This document shows positions 6,663 through 12,347 of a stretch of DNA of 14,646 bases, piece by piece (position 1 is the first letter of the stretch; the number at the start of each line of letters is the position of its first letter). The notes under the pieces are model-generated. The model worked only from the letters and a program-made list of their open reading frames with translations, was not told the origin of the DNA and did not search any database. The position numbers were made by a program, and so were the translations under genes. The stretch covers positions 1-14,646 of the forward strand of contig JAGAFH010000028.1 of assembly GCA_017612755.1 (NCBI GenBank). The letters are read 5' to 3'. Source of the stretch: Clostridiales bacterium. Lineage in GTDB: Bacteria; Bacillota; Clostridia; Saccharofermentanales; Saccharofermentanaceae.

Positions 6663-7203
6663 AAAGTTCTTCTACCTGTGAGAAATCCGAATAGAAATCA
6701 TTAGCTGCAGCATCGATGACGGGAGTGAAGGTCTGCGCCTCCTCATCGATAAAGAACAGTATTCCGTTTACGGAAACATATTTTTCGATATGGGGCTTGT
6801 TGTCGGCATCAAGGTAGGACCTGGCCACGAACATGGTGGCGTCATCCAGGGCAAAATACTCGTCATACATAAGGAGGTTATCCCTTGTGACCTCAAGGGC
6901 CACGTTCTTATACATGCCTGTCTCGGTGACAGTATATCTAGCGTTACACGTATTTCCCAGAGGAGTGGTACCGGAAGTCTCGGTGCGGTTGACCTTCTCT
7001 GTGGCATTGTTCATGAACTCCGCATAGGAGATCTCATACTCGTTTATCATCTGCATGGTGGATGCATAGTCGGGGAGCTCTATATTTGCGATATCCGGTA
7101 AAGTAGTCTCCGAAACGGAAGGCTCGGCTTTACTGCAGGAAACGGCAAAACAGGCGAAAACAAGGATCGCCATGATCAGTGCAAGAACAGATATCTTTTT
7201 CAT
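6652..7203 (-). CDS. Small lipoprotein, first gene of the azlCD operon
   Basis: I do not recognise a named family. The 183-residue protein begins MKKISVLALIMAILVF and has a signal peptide ending in AVSC. This would make C23 the lipid-modified residue, though alanine at -3 is not the commonest lipobox choice. The exported part (about 160 residues) is acidic and mostly beta-like in the second half, with no catalytic motif I can identify. GGGGGAG lies 8 nt before the ATG. It is the promoter-proximal gene and overlaps azlC by 11 nt, so the lipoprotein and exporter are made together. A surface or sensing role linked to amino-acid export is inference only. The promoter is the minus-strand half of the symmetric pair at 7244-7272. 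Confidence 0.85.
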   Translation of the reverse strand: MKKISVLALIMAILVFACFAVSCSKAEPSVSETTLPDIANIELPDYASTMQMINEYEISYAEFMNNATEKVNRTETSGTTPLGNTCNARYTVTETGMYKNVALEVTRDNLLMYDEYFALDDATMFVARSYLDADNKPHIEKYVSVNGILFFIDEEAQTFTPVIDAAANDFYSDFSQVEELYAP

Positions 7204-7243
7204 AAACTATACTCCCCCTGTGATCAGCAGTTCAGCGCCGTTT

Positions 7244-7272
7244 ATTTTAAACCATTATCCTCAAGTTGACAA
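7244..7272 (-). promoter_or_regulatory. Promoter of the lipoprotein-azlCD operon
   Basis: The minus strand has TTGTCA (7267-7272), a 17-bp spacer and TAAAAT (7244-7249). The -35 box overlaps the plus-strand -35 of the tRNA-Ser promoter by five bases, forming a mirror-symmetric divergent pair centred on 7269. Transcription would start near 7237, leaving a leader of about 34 nt. Confidence 0.7.
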
Positions 7273-7294
7273 ACACCATAAAAGCAAGTAAAAT
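7266..7294 (+). promoter_or_regulatory. tRNA-Ser promoter
   Basis: A perfect TTGACA (7266-7271), a 17-bp spacer and TAAAAT (7289-7294) form a strong housekeeping-type promoter. Transcription would start near 7301, about 22 nt before the tRNA 5' end. Confidence 0.85.
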
Positions 7295-7322
7295 AACACG
7301 CGTCAAAAAGACGGTCGATCAT

Positions 7323-7415
7323 GGAGAAGTCGCGTAGCCTGGTCGAGCGCGCACGACTGGAAATCGTGTAAACCCCAAAAGGGTTTCGAGGGTTCGAATC
7401 CCTCCTTCTCCGCCA
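7323..7415 (+). tRNA. tRNA-Ser (anticodon GGA)
   Basis: The 93-nt gene has the long variable arm typical of serine tRNAs (AAACCC...GGGTTT). Its acceptor stem is GGAGAAG/CTTCTCC with G as discriminator and encoded CCA. The anticodon stem CACGA/TCGTG holds a seven-base loop with GGA. It reads serine codons TCC and TCT. A 12-nt copy of its 3' end recurs at 9106-9117. Confidence 0.97.
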
Positions 7416-7418
7416 GAT

Positions 7419-7453
7419 AAACTCCCGGATGCTGTAGATCCGGGAGTTTTTTT
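7419..7453 (+). terminator. Intrinsic terminator behind tRNA-Ser
   Basis: A 12-bp perfect stem (7419-7430 with 7438-7449), a 7-nt loop and a seven-T run (7447-7453) follow the CCA end by three bases. Confidence 0.93.
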
Positions 7454-7532
7454 ATTTCCAAATGCTCTTATATGACGATCTGGAAGATCCCCCGATGGTC
7501 GTATTATCTTCAAATAACCATTCTTTAGTATG

Positions 7533-7561
7533 AGGACATGATCTCACCGGAAAAATATAAT
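7533..7561 (+). promoter_or_regulatory. Candidate promoter of the zinc-ribbon gene
   Basis: AGGACA (7533-7538), a 17-bp spacer and a perfect TATAAT (7556-7561) predict a start near 7568. This excludes the upstream in-frame ATG at 7538 and supports the ATG at 7592. Confidence 0.55.
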
Positions 7562-7591
7562 AAGACTAACAAATCACAGGGGGATGCTTTT

Positions 7592-9097
7592 ATGCCCGAC
7601 AATAAGATCTTTGATGTACACTGCTCTTCATGCGGCGCCGCCGTCCAATTCGACATTATGCAGCAGGTCTATAACTGCAAGTTCTGTGGCACAGCCACTC
7701 CGACCACGGTTGCGGTCAGCGAAAAGAAAGGCTTCCGGGAATTTGCGAGACAGAAGATGGATTCTTCACGCCCCTCATTTGCCATGAGCACGGGCTCGTG
7801 CAACAACTGCGGTGCCAAGGTCATCTTTCCCGAGAACGAGGCCATGACCGAATGCACCTTCTGCGGAAAGACACTGGTCCGCGGAAGCTATACGGGTACG
7901 AAAGACTTTCCTGAGCTTCTGATCCCCTTCTATATCACGGCCCCGGAAGCTGAGCAGATCCTGAGCTCCTGGTGCGATCAGAACAGAAAGCGTCCGGAAG
8001 CAAGGATCTTAAAGAAACATGCATCCGGGATAAAAGGCGTTTATCTTCCCTACGAACTTGCCCGCGGCCCTGTATCAGGAAGCGTCAGGCGCAATAACAC
8101 CAGAAGACAGTTGTCACTTAGAGGCTTCGTGGACGGCATTTTCGTCAATGCTTCGGAAGGACTGGACAATCTGCTCTTAAACGGCATGGAGCCTTACGAC
8201 CTAAGAGGCGTACGCGAGATGGACTTCTCATTTCTTTCAGGAAGCACCGTCAAGATAAGGGATGTAAGCGAGGAAGACATCGAAGAACGCATAGCCGATG
8301 AGATCGCATATGACTACGAAAGTCAGCTGGTAAAGACAATGGAGACGAAAGCATTCAATGTCAATGTCGTCACAAAGAATATGATGCACATGTCTGTCCT
8401 TCTCCCCGTCTACTATATCCAGGCAGGTAATGTGATCGCTGCCGTTAACGGCCAGACCGGCAAAGTGGCGGTGAGGGAACGCCGCGACAGATTCCTGCTC
8501 CCCTGGTGGATCAAGCCCATTTTTCTTACGGCCCTTGTCTTCGGCATCTGCATCCTGGTCACCGGACTTCTGGGCGGAACTTTCGCCGAAGCGGTCATAT
8601 ACGGCGGCATGATATCCATCATATTTCTCATAACGTCTTTCGCGCTTTTTTCGGATTACAGTTCACCGAGATGGCGGCTGCGCCGGCGGATCTTTACCTC
8701 ATCCGGCGGACCTTATGTCAGAAACGAAGGAAAGCTCATACAGAATAAGTCTCCCCTTCCCACAGGCGTACCGCGTCCGGTCATCGTCGAATCTATCAAG
8801 GATAAGCTCCGGGCCGTGCGGGTAAAATACTCCGCAGCAGGACGTATGGCATTTATGTTCTTCCTGATGGTTCTGGCCATCGGCCTTCCCCTGCTCATAG
8901 TTCTCGCAAATCCCGGAACGGCCGTAGCAGGTCTTTTCGGCGCGATCTTGTGCATCACCGTCCCTACGGCGCCTATCTACTTTCTGAAATTCGGACGCTT
9001 CGAGATCTACGAACATCCCTGGTTTTACTACCGCGACGAAAAAGGCCGGCAGCACAGATACAAGGCCAAGGGGAAATGGTTGACGCCTGTGCGCTGA
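7592..9097 (+). CDS. Double zinc-ribbon membrane protein of unknown function
   Basis: The predicted protein has 501 residues from ATG 7592, which has AGGGGG 7-8 nt upstream. An ATG at 7538 in the same frame lies before the predicted transcription start and lacks a ribosome site. Two zinc ribbons open the protein: C11, C14, C29, C32 and C70, C73, C88, C91 (CxxCG...CxFCG). A soluble segment of roughly 200 residues follows, then two helix pairs at about 309-356 and 419-465 separated by a basic region. The C-terminal tail is also basic (DEKGRQHRYKAKGKW). Zinc-ribbon-plus-helix proteins are frequent in Firmicutes, but this one has no assigned role that I know. Arginine codons are mostly CGN, whereas the neighbouring HerA gene uses mainly AGA, which suggests foreign origin. 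It lies between tRNA-Ser and a duplicate of the tRNA 3' end. Confidence 0.85.
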   Translation: MPDNKIFDVHCSSCGAAVQFDIMQQVYNCKFCGTATPTTVAVSEKKGFREFARQKMDSSRPSFAMSTGSCNNCGAKVIFPENEAMTECTFCGKTLVRGSYTGTKDFPELLIPFYITAPEAEQILSSWCDQNRKRPEARILKKHASGIKGVYLPYELARGPVSGSVRRNNTRRQLSLRGFVDGIFVNASEGLDNLLLNGMEPYDLRGVREMDFSFLSGSTVKIRDVSEEDIEERIADEIAYDYESQLVKTMETKAFNVNVVTKNMMHMSVLLPVYYIQAGNVIAAVNGQTGKVAVRERRDRFLLPWWIKPIFLTALVFGICILVTGLLGGTFAEAVIYGGMISIIFLITSFALFSDYSSPRWRLRRRIFTSSGGPYVRNEGKLIQNKSPLPTGVPRPVIVESIKDKLRAVRVKYSAAGRMAFMFFLMVLAIGLPLLIVLANPGTAVAGLFGAILCITVPTAPIYFLKFGRFEIYEHPWFYYRDEKGRQHRYKAKGKWLTPVR

Positions 9098-9105
9098 TAT
9101 AGCCA

Positions 9106-9117
9106 CCTTCTCCGCCA
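9106..9117 (+). repeat. 12-nt copy of the tRNA-Ser 3' end (possible attachment-site scar)
   Basis: CCTTCTCCGCCA matches tRNA-Ser bases 7404-7415 exactly, ending at CCA; 14 of the 17 bases ending at CCA agree. It is in the same orientation, 9 bases after the zinc-ribbon gene stop and directly before a terminator. Together with the intact tRNA it would bound a 1.7-kb segment. Confidence 0.55.
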
Positions 9118-9118
9118 T

Positions 9119-9148
9119 GACCCGGTAACGGAAGCTGCCGGGTCTTTT
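9119..9148 (+). terminator. Intrinsic terminator behind the zinc-ribbon gene
   Basis: The stem GACCCGG (9119-9125) pairs with CCGGGTC (9138-9144), followed by TTTT and an AT-rich tail. It lies two bases past the duplicated tRNA end, the same position that the terminator at 7419 has behind the intact tRNA. It may be the former tRNA-Ser terminator. Confidence 0.8.
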
Positions 9149-9207
9149 ATTATTTTATTTAAGTCAAAGAAAATTCTTCCTTTTTTCAAAGATTTGTTAC
9201 CACTTTC

Positions 9208-9227
9208 CCCCTTGAGGGGAGTATAAT
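9208..9227 (+). promoter_or_regulatory. Candidate promoter with spacer palindrome for the HerA gene
   Basis: A perfect TATAAT (9222-9227) is preceded by the inverted repeat CCCCT-TG-AGGGG (9208-9219), which fills the spacer. No good -35 hexamer lies at 17 bp; TTGTTA at 9194-9199 is 22 bp away. A repressor or activator site is plausible. Confidence 0.45.
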
Positions 9228-9264
9228 GATTTTTGGGCTCTGCGTTAGCCCACTTCATAAAAAT
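9228..9264 (+). promoter_or_regulatory. Leader hairpin ahead of the HerA start
   Basis: An inner stem TGGGCT/AGCCCA (9234-9239 with 9247-9252) with a 7-nt loop is flanked by ATTTTT- and AAAAAT-type arms (to 9264) that can extend the stem past a bulge. It ends about 20 nt before the ATG, just upstream of the GGGGGGA ribosome site. Any regulatory role is inference. Confidence 0.35.
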
Positions 9265-9283
9265 CTACCCGGGGGGACAGTAA

Positions 9284-10897
9284 ATGAAATTAGAAGCACT
9301 TTACGAAGGCTTAAACATCGACGAGTACTATTTGGGGAAAGTGACCCAGGTCTACAGAAGTAATTCCATCGCCCAGATCGAAAACGTATCTGTCATGATG
9401 GACAGAAGTAAGTTCAAGAAATCTTATCTTCCAAACACCATCAACTACTTCGTTCTCGTAGACTCTACGGTGGGAGTATTCCTTGGAGAAGTATTCGAGA
9501 ACAAGGCGTCCAGAAAGAGTCTTTTCGAGATGTCAAACGACGGAAAGGTAAGCGATTACCAGGAGATCTGTATCGATACTATAGCTCTCATGACTCCCGA
9601 ATCCAACAAGTTCGAGCTGGCAGGTTTTAAGACATTAGGCATCACCGATAAAGTTTATCTCGCAACAGATAAAGTGTACCAGCTGTTCCTTCAGTCCCTT
9701 GAGTTTTCAGGCGAAAATGAGGAAGCGCTCCCCCCGTTTGCTACATATCTGAACAGATCCCAGGCTGATGTTGTTCTTAAGCCCAGTACCCTCTTCAACC
9801 GTCACCTTATGTGCATCGGCGCTACGAACAGCGGTAAATCCACAACAGCCCTTGCCATCCTTGACAAGGTAGTATCCACAAAGAGAAAAGCTCTTATCAT
9901 CGACCCTACAGGCGAGTACAGAAACGCCTTTACTGATGATGAGATCACAAAGCTCTCCCATGGAGTCGACACCACCATCTCTCCCGGTAAGATCACCATG
10001 GAGCAGTGGGAGAAGCTCTTCGAGACTGAGAACAGCAGCCAGGGCGCAGTCCTTTCAGAGGCTATCACGTCCCTGCGATATATGAAGAAGATCGGCAAGG
10101 ATACTTCCTATCCCAAGGTCGGTGAAGATATCAACGAGATCCAGGAGAATCTGGCATCCGTTTCCAAGGACGATACGGACTTCAATATCGAGCTCCTTCC
10201 CGAGCAGATCCAGCATGAGTCCGTATGCGAGCCTGATATGGATAACAACTACAACTTCAAGTACCGTTACGATTCACTGAAGGCAAACTCCAACGCTTCG
10301 CTTATCCAGAAGATCTCCTATCAGATGACGAATACCAGATTCCTGAAGTTCTTCTCCAATGATCCTTCAATGTACAATCTCCTGGACGTTATCGACGAGT
10401 TCGTACATCTTCCTGAAGCAAGTCTTTATATCGACACATCCACCCTCGGCGCCTCCGAAGGTGTCGGCGGAATGGTAGTCGACCTTGTAAGTACATTCGT
10501 TATGGGAAGAGAGAATATCTGCCCCTTCGTATTCTTTATCGATGAGGTGCACAGATATGCCAAGTCCAGATATTCCGACAAGGAATTCCACGGCGGTCTT
10601 ACACTCCTTGCAAGAGAAGGACGTAAGAAGGGTATCTTCCTTTACCTTACGACCCAGAACCCCAAGGACGTATCTCCCATCCTCTTTGGTCAGGTCGGTA
10701 CCATGCTGATCCACCGTCTCATGTTAAACGACGAGATCCATGCAGTAGAGAGCCACCTGAACGATTACGCCATCAAGCATGTAAGAAAACTGAATCAGGG
10801 TGAAGTCATCCTCACCAGCGTTAACCTCCTCCATAACATGTTCATCCATGTTAACAAGAGTGAGAGGACCCAGTACAACGAGACACCTACGCTCTGA
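9284..10897 (+). CDS. HerA-type hexameric ATPase (stand-alone)
   Basis: The 537-residue protein has an N-terminal beta-rich domain (about 1-95) fitting the HAS barrel of HerA, then an FtsK/HerA-class ATPase. The P-loop is GATNSGKST (179-187). The Walker B segment is FVFFIDE with D420 and E421. A polar TTQNP segment and the IHRL motif with R478, the likely arginine finger, follow. A helical insertion lies at about 260-340. HerA proteins form rings that translocate DNA, in archaea with NurA nuclease and in bacteria often in antiphage pairs with Sir2 or DUF4297 partners. No such partner is adjacent: the left neighbour is the zinc-ribbon gene and the right neighbour an XRE regulator, each behind its own terminator. 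Codon use matches the sugar cassette, so it looks resident. The ribosome site is GGGGGGA, 7 nt before the ATG. Family call sure, role open. Confidence 0.9.
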   Translation: MKLEALYEGLNIDEYYLGKVTQVYRSNSIAQIENVSVMMDRSKFKKSYLPNTINYFVLVDSTVGVFLGEVFENKASRKSLFEMSNDGKVSDYQEICIDTIALMTPESNKFELAGFKTLGITDKVYLATDKVYQLFLQSLEFSGENEEALPPFATYLNRSQADVVLKPSTLFNRHLMCIGATNSGKSTTALAILDKVVSTKRKALIIDPTGEYRNAFTDDEITKLSHGVDTTISPGKITMEQWEKLFETENSSQGAVLSEAITSLRYMKKIGKDTSYPKVGEDINEIQENLASVSKDDTDFNIELLPEQIQHESVCEPDMDNNYNFKYRYDSLKANSNASLIQKISYQMTNTRFLKFFSNDPSMYNLLDVIDEFVHLPEASLYIDTSTLGASEGVGGMVVDLVSTFVMGRENICPFVFFIDEVHRYAKSRYSDKEFHGGLTLLAREGRKKGIFLYLTTQNPKDVSPILFGQVGTMLIHRLMLNDEIHAVESHLNDYAIKHVRKLNQGEVILTSVNLLHNMFIHVNKSERTQYNETPTL

Positions 10898-10918
10898 TAC
10901 AGAACAGGAAATACTATC

Positions 10919-10950
10919 AAAGCCCCGTACTCCGGATACGGGGCTTTTTC
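10919..10950 (+). terminator. Intrinsic terminator behind the HerA gene
   Basis: An 11-bp stem (10919-10929 with 10937-10947), a 7-nt loop and a five-T run follow the HerA stop by about 20 nt. Confidence 0.92.
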
Positions 10951-10984
10951 TATGGTGATATAATAAAAAACATAGAAAATACGG

Positions 10985-11007
10985 CAGTTGCAACTGTCAG
11001 TTGACAG
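10985..11007. promoter_or_regulatory. Candidate operator over the XRE-gene promoter
   Basis: Two overlapping perfect inverted repeats are present: CAGTTGCAACTG (10985-10996) and CTGTCA-GT-TGACAG (10994-11007). The second covers the whole -35 box of the promoter. Binding by the encoded XRE protein would repress its own gene. Confidence 0.5.
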
Positions 11008-11029
11008 ATCTTCAAGCCCGCTTTATGGT
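11001..11029 (+). promoter_or_regulatory. Promoter of the XRE-regulator gene
   Basis: TTGACA (11001-11006), a 17-bp spacer and TATGGT (11024-11029) predict a start near 11036 and a leader of about 70 nt. That leader contains the palindrome ACATGCATGT (11068-11076 region) and ends in an AAAGGAG ribosome site. Confidence 0.65.
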
Positions 11030-11107
11030 GTGCAACCGCCCTGTCTGATATGGTAACGGCATAAGACACATGCATGTTGATCACATTGATGACAAAGGAG
11101 AATTAAT

Positions 11108-12085
11108 ATGATACTGGCAGAAAAGATAATAGACGAAAGAAAGAAGAACGGATGGTCCCAGGAGGAACTGGCAGACAAGCTGGGAGTATCAAGACAGTCC
11201 GTAAGCAAGTGGGAAGGCGCCCAGTCTGTGCCCGACCTTCAGAGGATCCTTGAGATGAGCAGGATCTTCGGTGTAAGTACTGATTACCTTCTTAAAGACG
11301 ATGTAGAAGACAGAGGAGCATCTGAGGGATCAGACAGCGACAATACCAGCAGAAGGGTAAGCCTTGAAGAGGCCAATACTTTCCTCTCCGAGAATAAGAC
11401 CTTCGCTTCAAAGATATCCCTGGGAGTCCTTCTCTGTGTCTCCTGCCCCGTACCCCTTCTTATTATCCTGGCGCTGCGGGAAGCAGGTCTTCTGACCCTG
11501 GGCGAAAATGCTGCAGCAGGTATAGGCACCGTGATCCTTCTGGCCATGGTAGCCGCCTCCCTGATCTTCTTTATCCCCGCAGGCATCGCCATGTCAAAGT
11601 GGGGATGGCTCGAAAAAGATGTCTTCGACACTGAGTACGGCGTGGAAGGAATGGTAAAGGACAGATCCTCAAAGTTCCAGTCTAAGTTCGTGTCCTCCAT
11701 AACAGGCGGAGTAGTGCTGATCCTGGCCGGAGTCATGGCAGTAGTTATCGGCGCAGTTGCGGCTCCTGAGAACAACGCTCTTATCCTGGGTCTGGTAACG
11801 CTTCTTATGGCATGTATAGCCACAGGAACCTTCATGATCACCAGGGTGGGGATCGTTAAAGACGGTTTCTCAAAGATCCTTCAGGAGGAAGACTACAGTG
11901 TCTCCGTTAAGACGAACAAGCCTCTTAAGATAATCGCTCCCGTATACTGGATGACAGTGACTGCAGGATATCTTCTCTGGAGCTTTTTGACAAACAACTG
12001 GGGGCTGACCTGGATCGTCTGGCCCATCGCAGGAATACTCTTCGGAGCCTTGTCTGTCATCTTAAGAGGAATCCACGAAGATTAA
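11108..12085 (+). CDS. XRE-family regulator fused to a membrane domain
   Basis: The 325-residue protein begins with a helix-turn-helix of the Cro/cI type. Residues 17-36 contain SQEELADKLGVSRQSVSKWE, and the domain ends near the YLL at 60-62. After an acidic linker (about 64-98) come about six hydrophobic helices, roughly at 101-123, 134-157, 196-216, 223-245, 280-295 and 297-318. Membrane-tethered XRE regulators are common in Firmicutes and are thought to link membrane or envelope state to transcription; the signal here is unknown. The ATG has AAAGGAG 7 nt upstream. The gene has its own promoter and terminator, so it is monocistronic. A perfect inverted repeat over the -35 box suggests self-control. 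The family call is sure, the regulated genes are not. Confidence 0.92.
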   Translation: MILAEKIIDERKKNGWSQEELADKLGVSRQSVSKWEGAQSVPDLQRILEMSRIFGVSTDYLLKDDVEDRGASEGSDSDNTSRRVSLEEANTFLSENKTFASKISLGVLLCVSCPVPLLIILALREAGLLTLGENAAAGIGTVILLAMVAASLIFFIPAGIAMSKWGWLEKDVFDTEYGVEGMVKDRSSKFQSKFVSSITGGVVLILAGVMAVVIGAVAAPENNALILGLVTLLMACIATGTFMITRVGIVKDGFSKILQEEDYSVSVKTNKPLKIIAPVYWMTVTAGYLLWSFLTNNWGLTWIVWPIAGILFGALSVILRGIHED

Positions 12086-12089
12086 AGAT

Positions 12090-12118
12090 AAAGATCCCCG
12101 CATCGGGGATCTTTTTTT
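12090..12118 (+). terminator. Intrinsic terminator behind the XRE-regulator gene
   Basis: An 11-bp stem (12090-12100 with 12104-12114), a 3-nt loop and a run of seven T follow the stop codon by four bases. Confidence 0.94.
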
Positions 12119-12121
12119 GTA

Positions 12122-12158
12122 TCCGCACATTTTCATCAAAAAACGGCGTTTTTTGATG
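12122..12158 (+). repeat. Partial repeat head plus 11-bp hairpin
   Basis: The 13-mer TCCGCACATTTTC (12122-12134) recurs at 12172-12184 as the first bases of the 64-nt repeat, 50 nt later. Between the copies is a perfect 11-bp hairpin with loop GGC (12134-12144 with 12148-12158). It looks like a diverged sister unit of the 64-nt repeat. Confidence 0.6.
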
Positions 12159-12171
12159 CAGTTTGTGTGAT

Positions 12172-12235
12172 TCCGCACATTTTCCGCACAAAAAGACTTT
12201 TTTTGCGGAAAATTTTGCGCAGCGCAAAAACTTCC
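12172..12235 (+). repeat. 64-nt inverted repeat, left copy
   Basis: This element matches the reverse complement of 14031-14094 at 62 of 64 positions. It folds into two hairpins. The larger has stem 12180-12188 with 12204-12212, one C/T mismatch, five further A-T pairs and loop GAC. The smaller has stem 12213-12219 with 12223-12229 and loop CAG. The two differences from the right copy are at 12197 and 12222, both in the loops. Confidence 0.95.
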
Positions 12236-12252
12236 GCAATTATGCTGGTTTC

Positions 12253-12306
12253 TTGCGGATCTTTTGCGGATCAGTTTTTCCCGGGTCATCCCCACTGTGA
12301 TATAAT
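12253..12306 (+). promoter_or_regulatory. Tandem TTGCGGATC motif and extended -10 promoter of the large lipoprotein gene
   Basis: TTGCGGATC occurs at 12253-12261 and 12264-12272 with an 11-bp period, about one helix turn. Downstream lies TGATATAAT (12298-12306), an extended -10 box that needs no strong -35; none is seen. Transcription would start near 12313. The tandem motif could be an activator site. Confidence 0.5.
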
Positions 12307-12347
12307 CCTGAAAGACAAAAATAATTTAGGTATAGGGGTAATATGGT

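Noticed and set aside
7538..7540. ATG at 7538 as start of the zinc-ribbon protein
   Set aside because: It is upstream of the predicted transcription start and has no ribosome site; ATG 7592 has AGGGGG and places the first CxxC near the N-terminus.
9284..12085. HerA plus XRE gene as a two-gene defence operon
   Set aside because: A strong terminator (10919-10950) and a separate promoter at 11001-11029 separate them, and neither encodes a recognisable nuclease or toxin.
12122..12275. CRISPR-like array
   Set aside because: Repeats are hairpin-forming, differ in length and lack uniform unique spacers; no cas gene is near.
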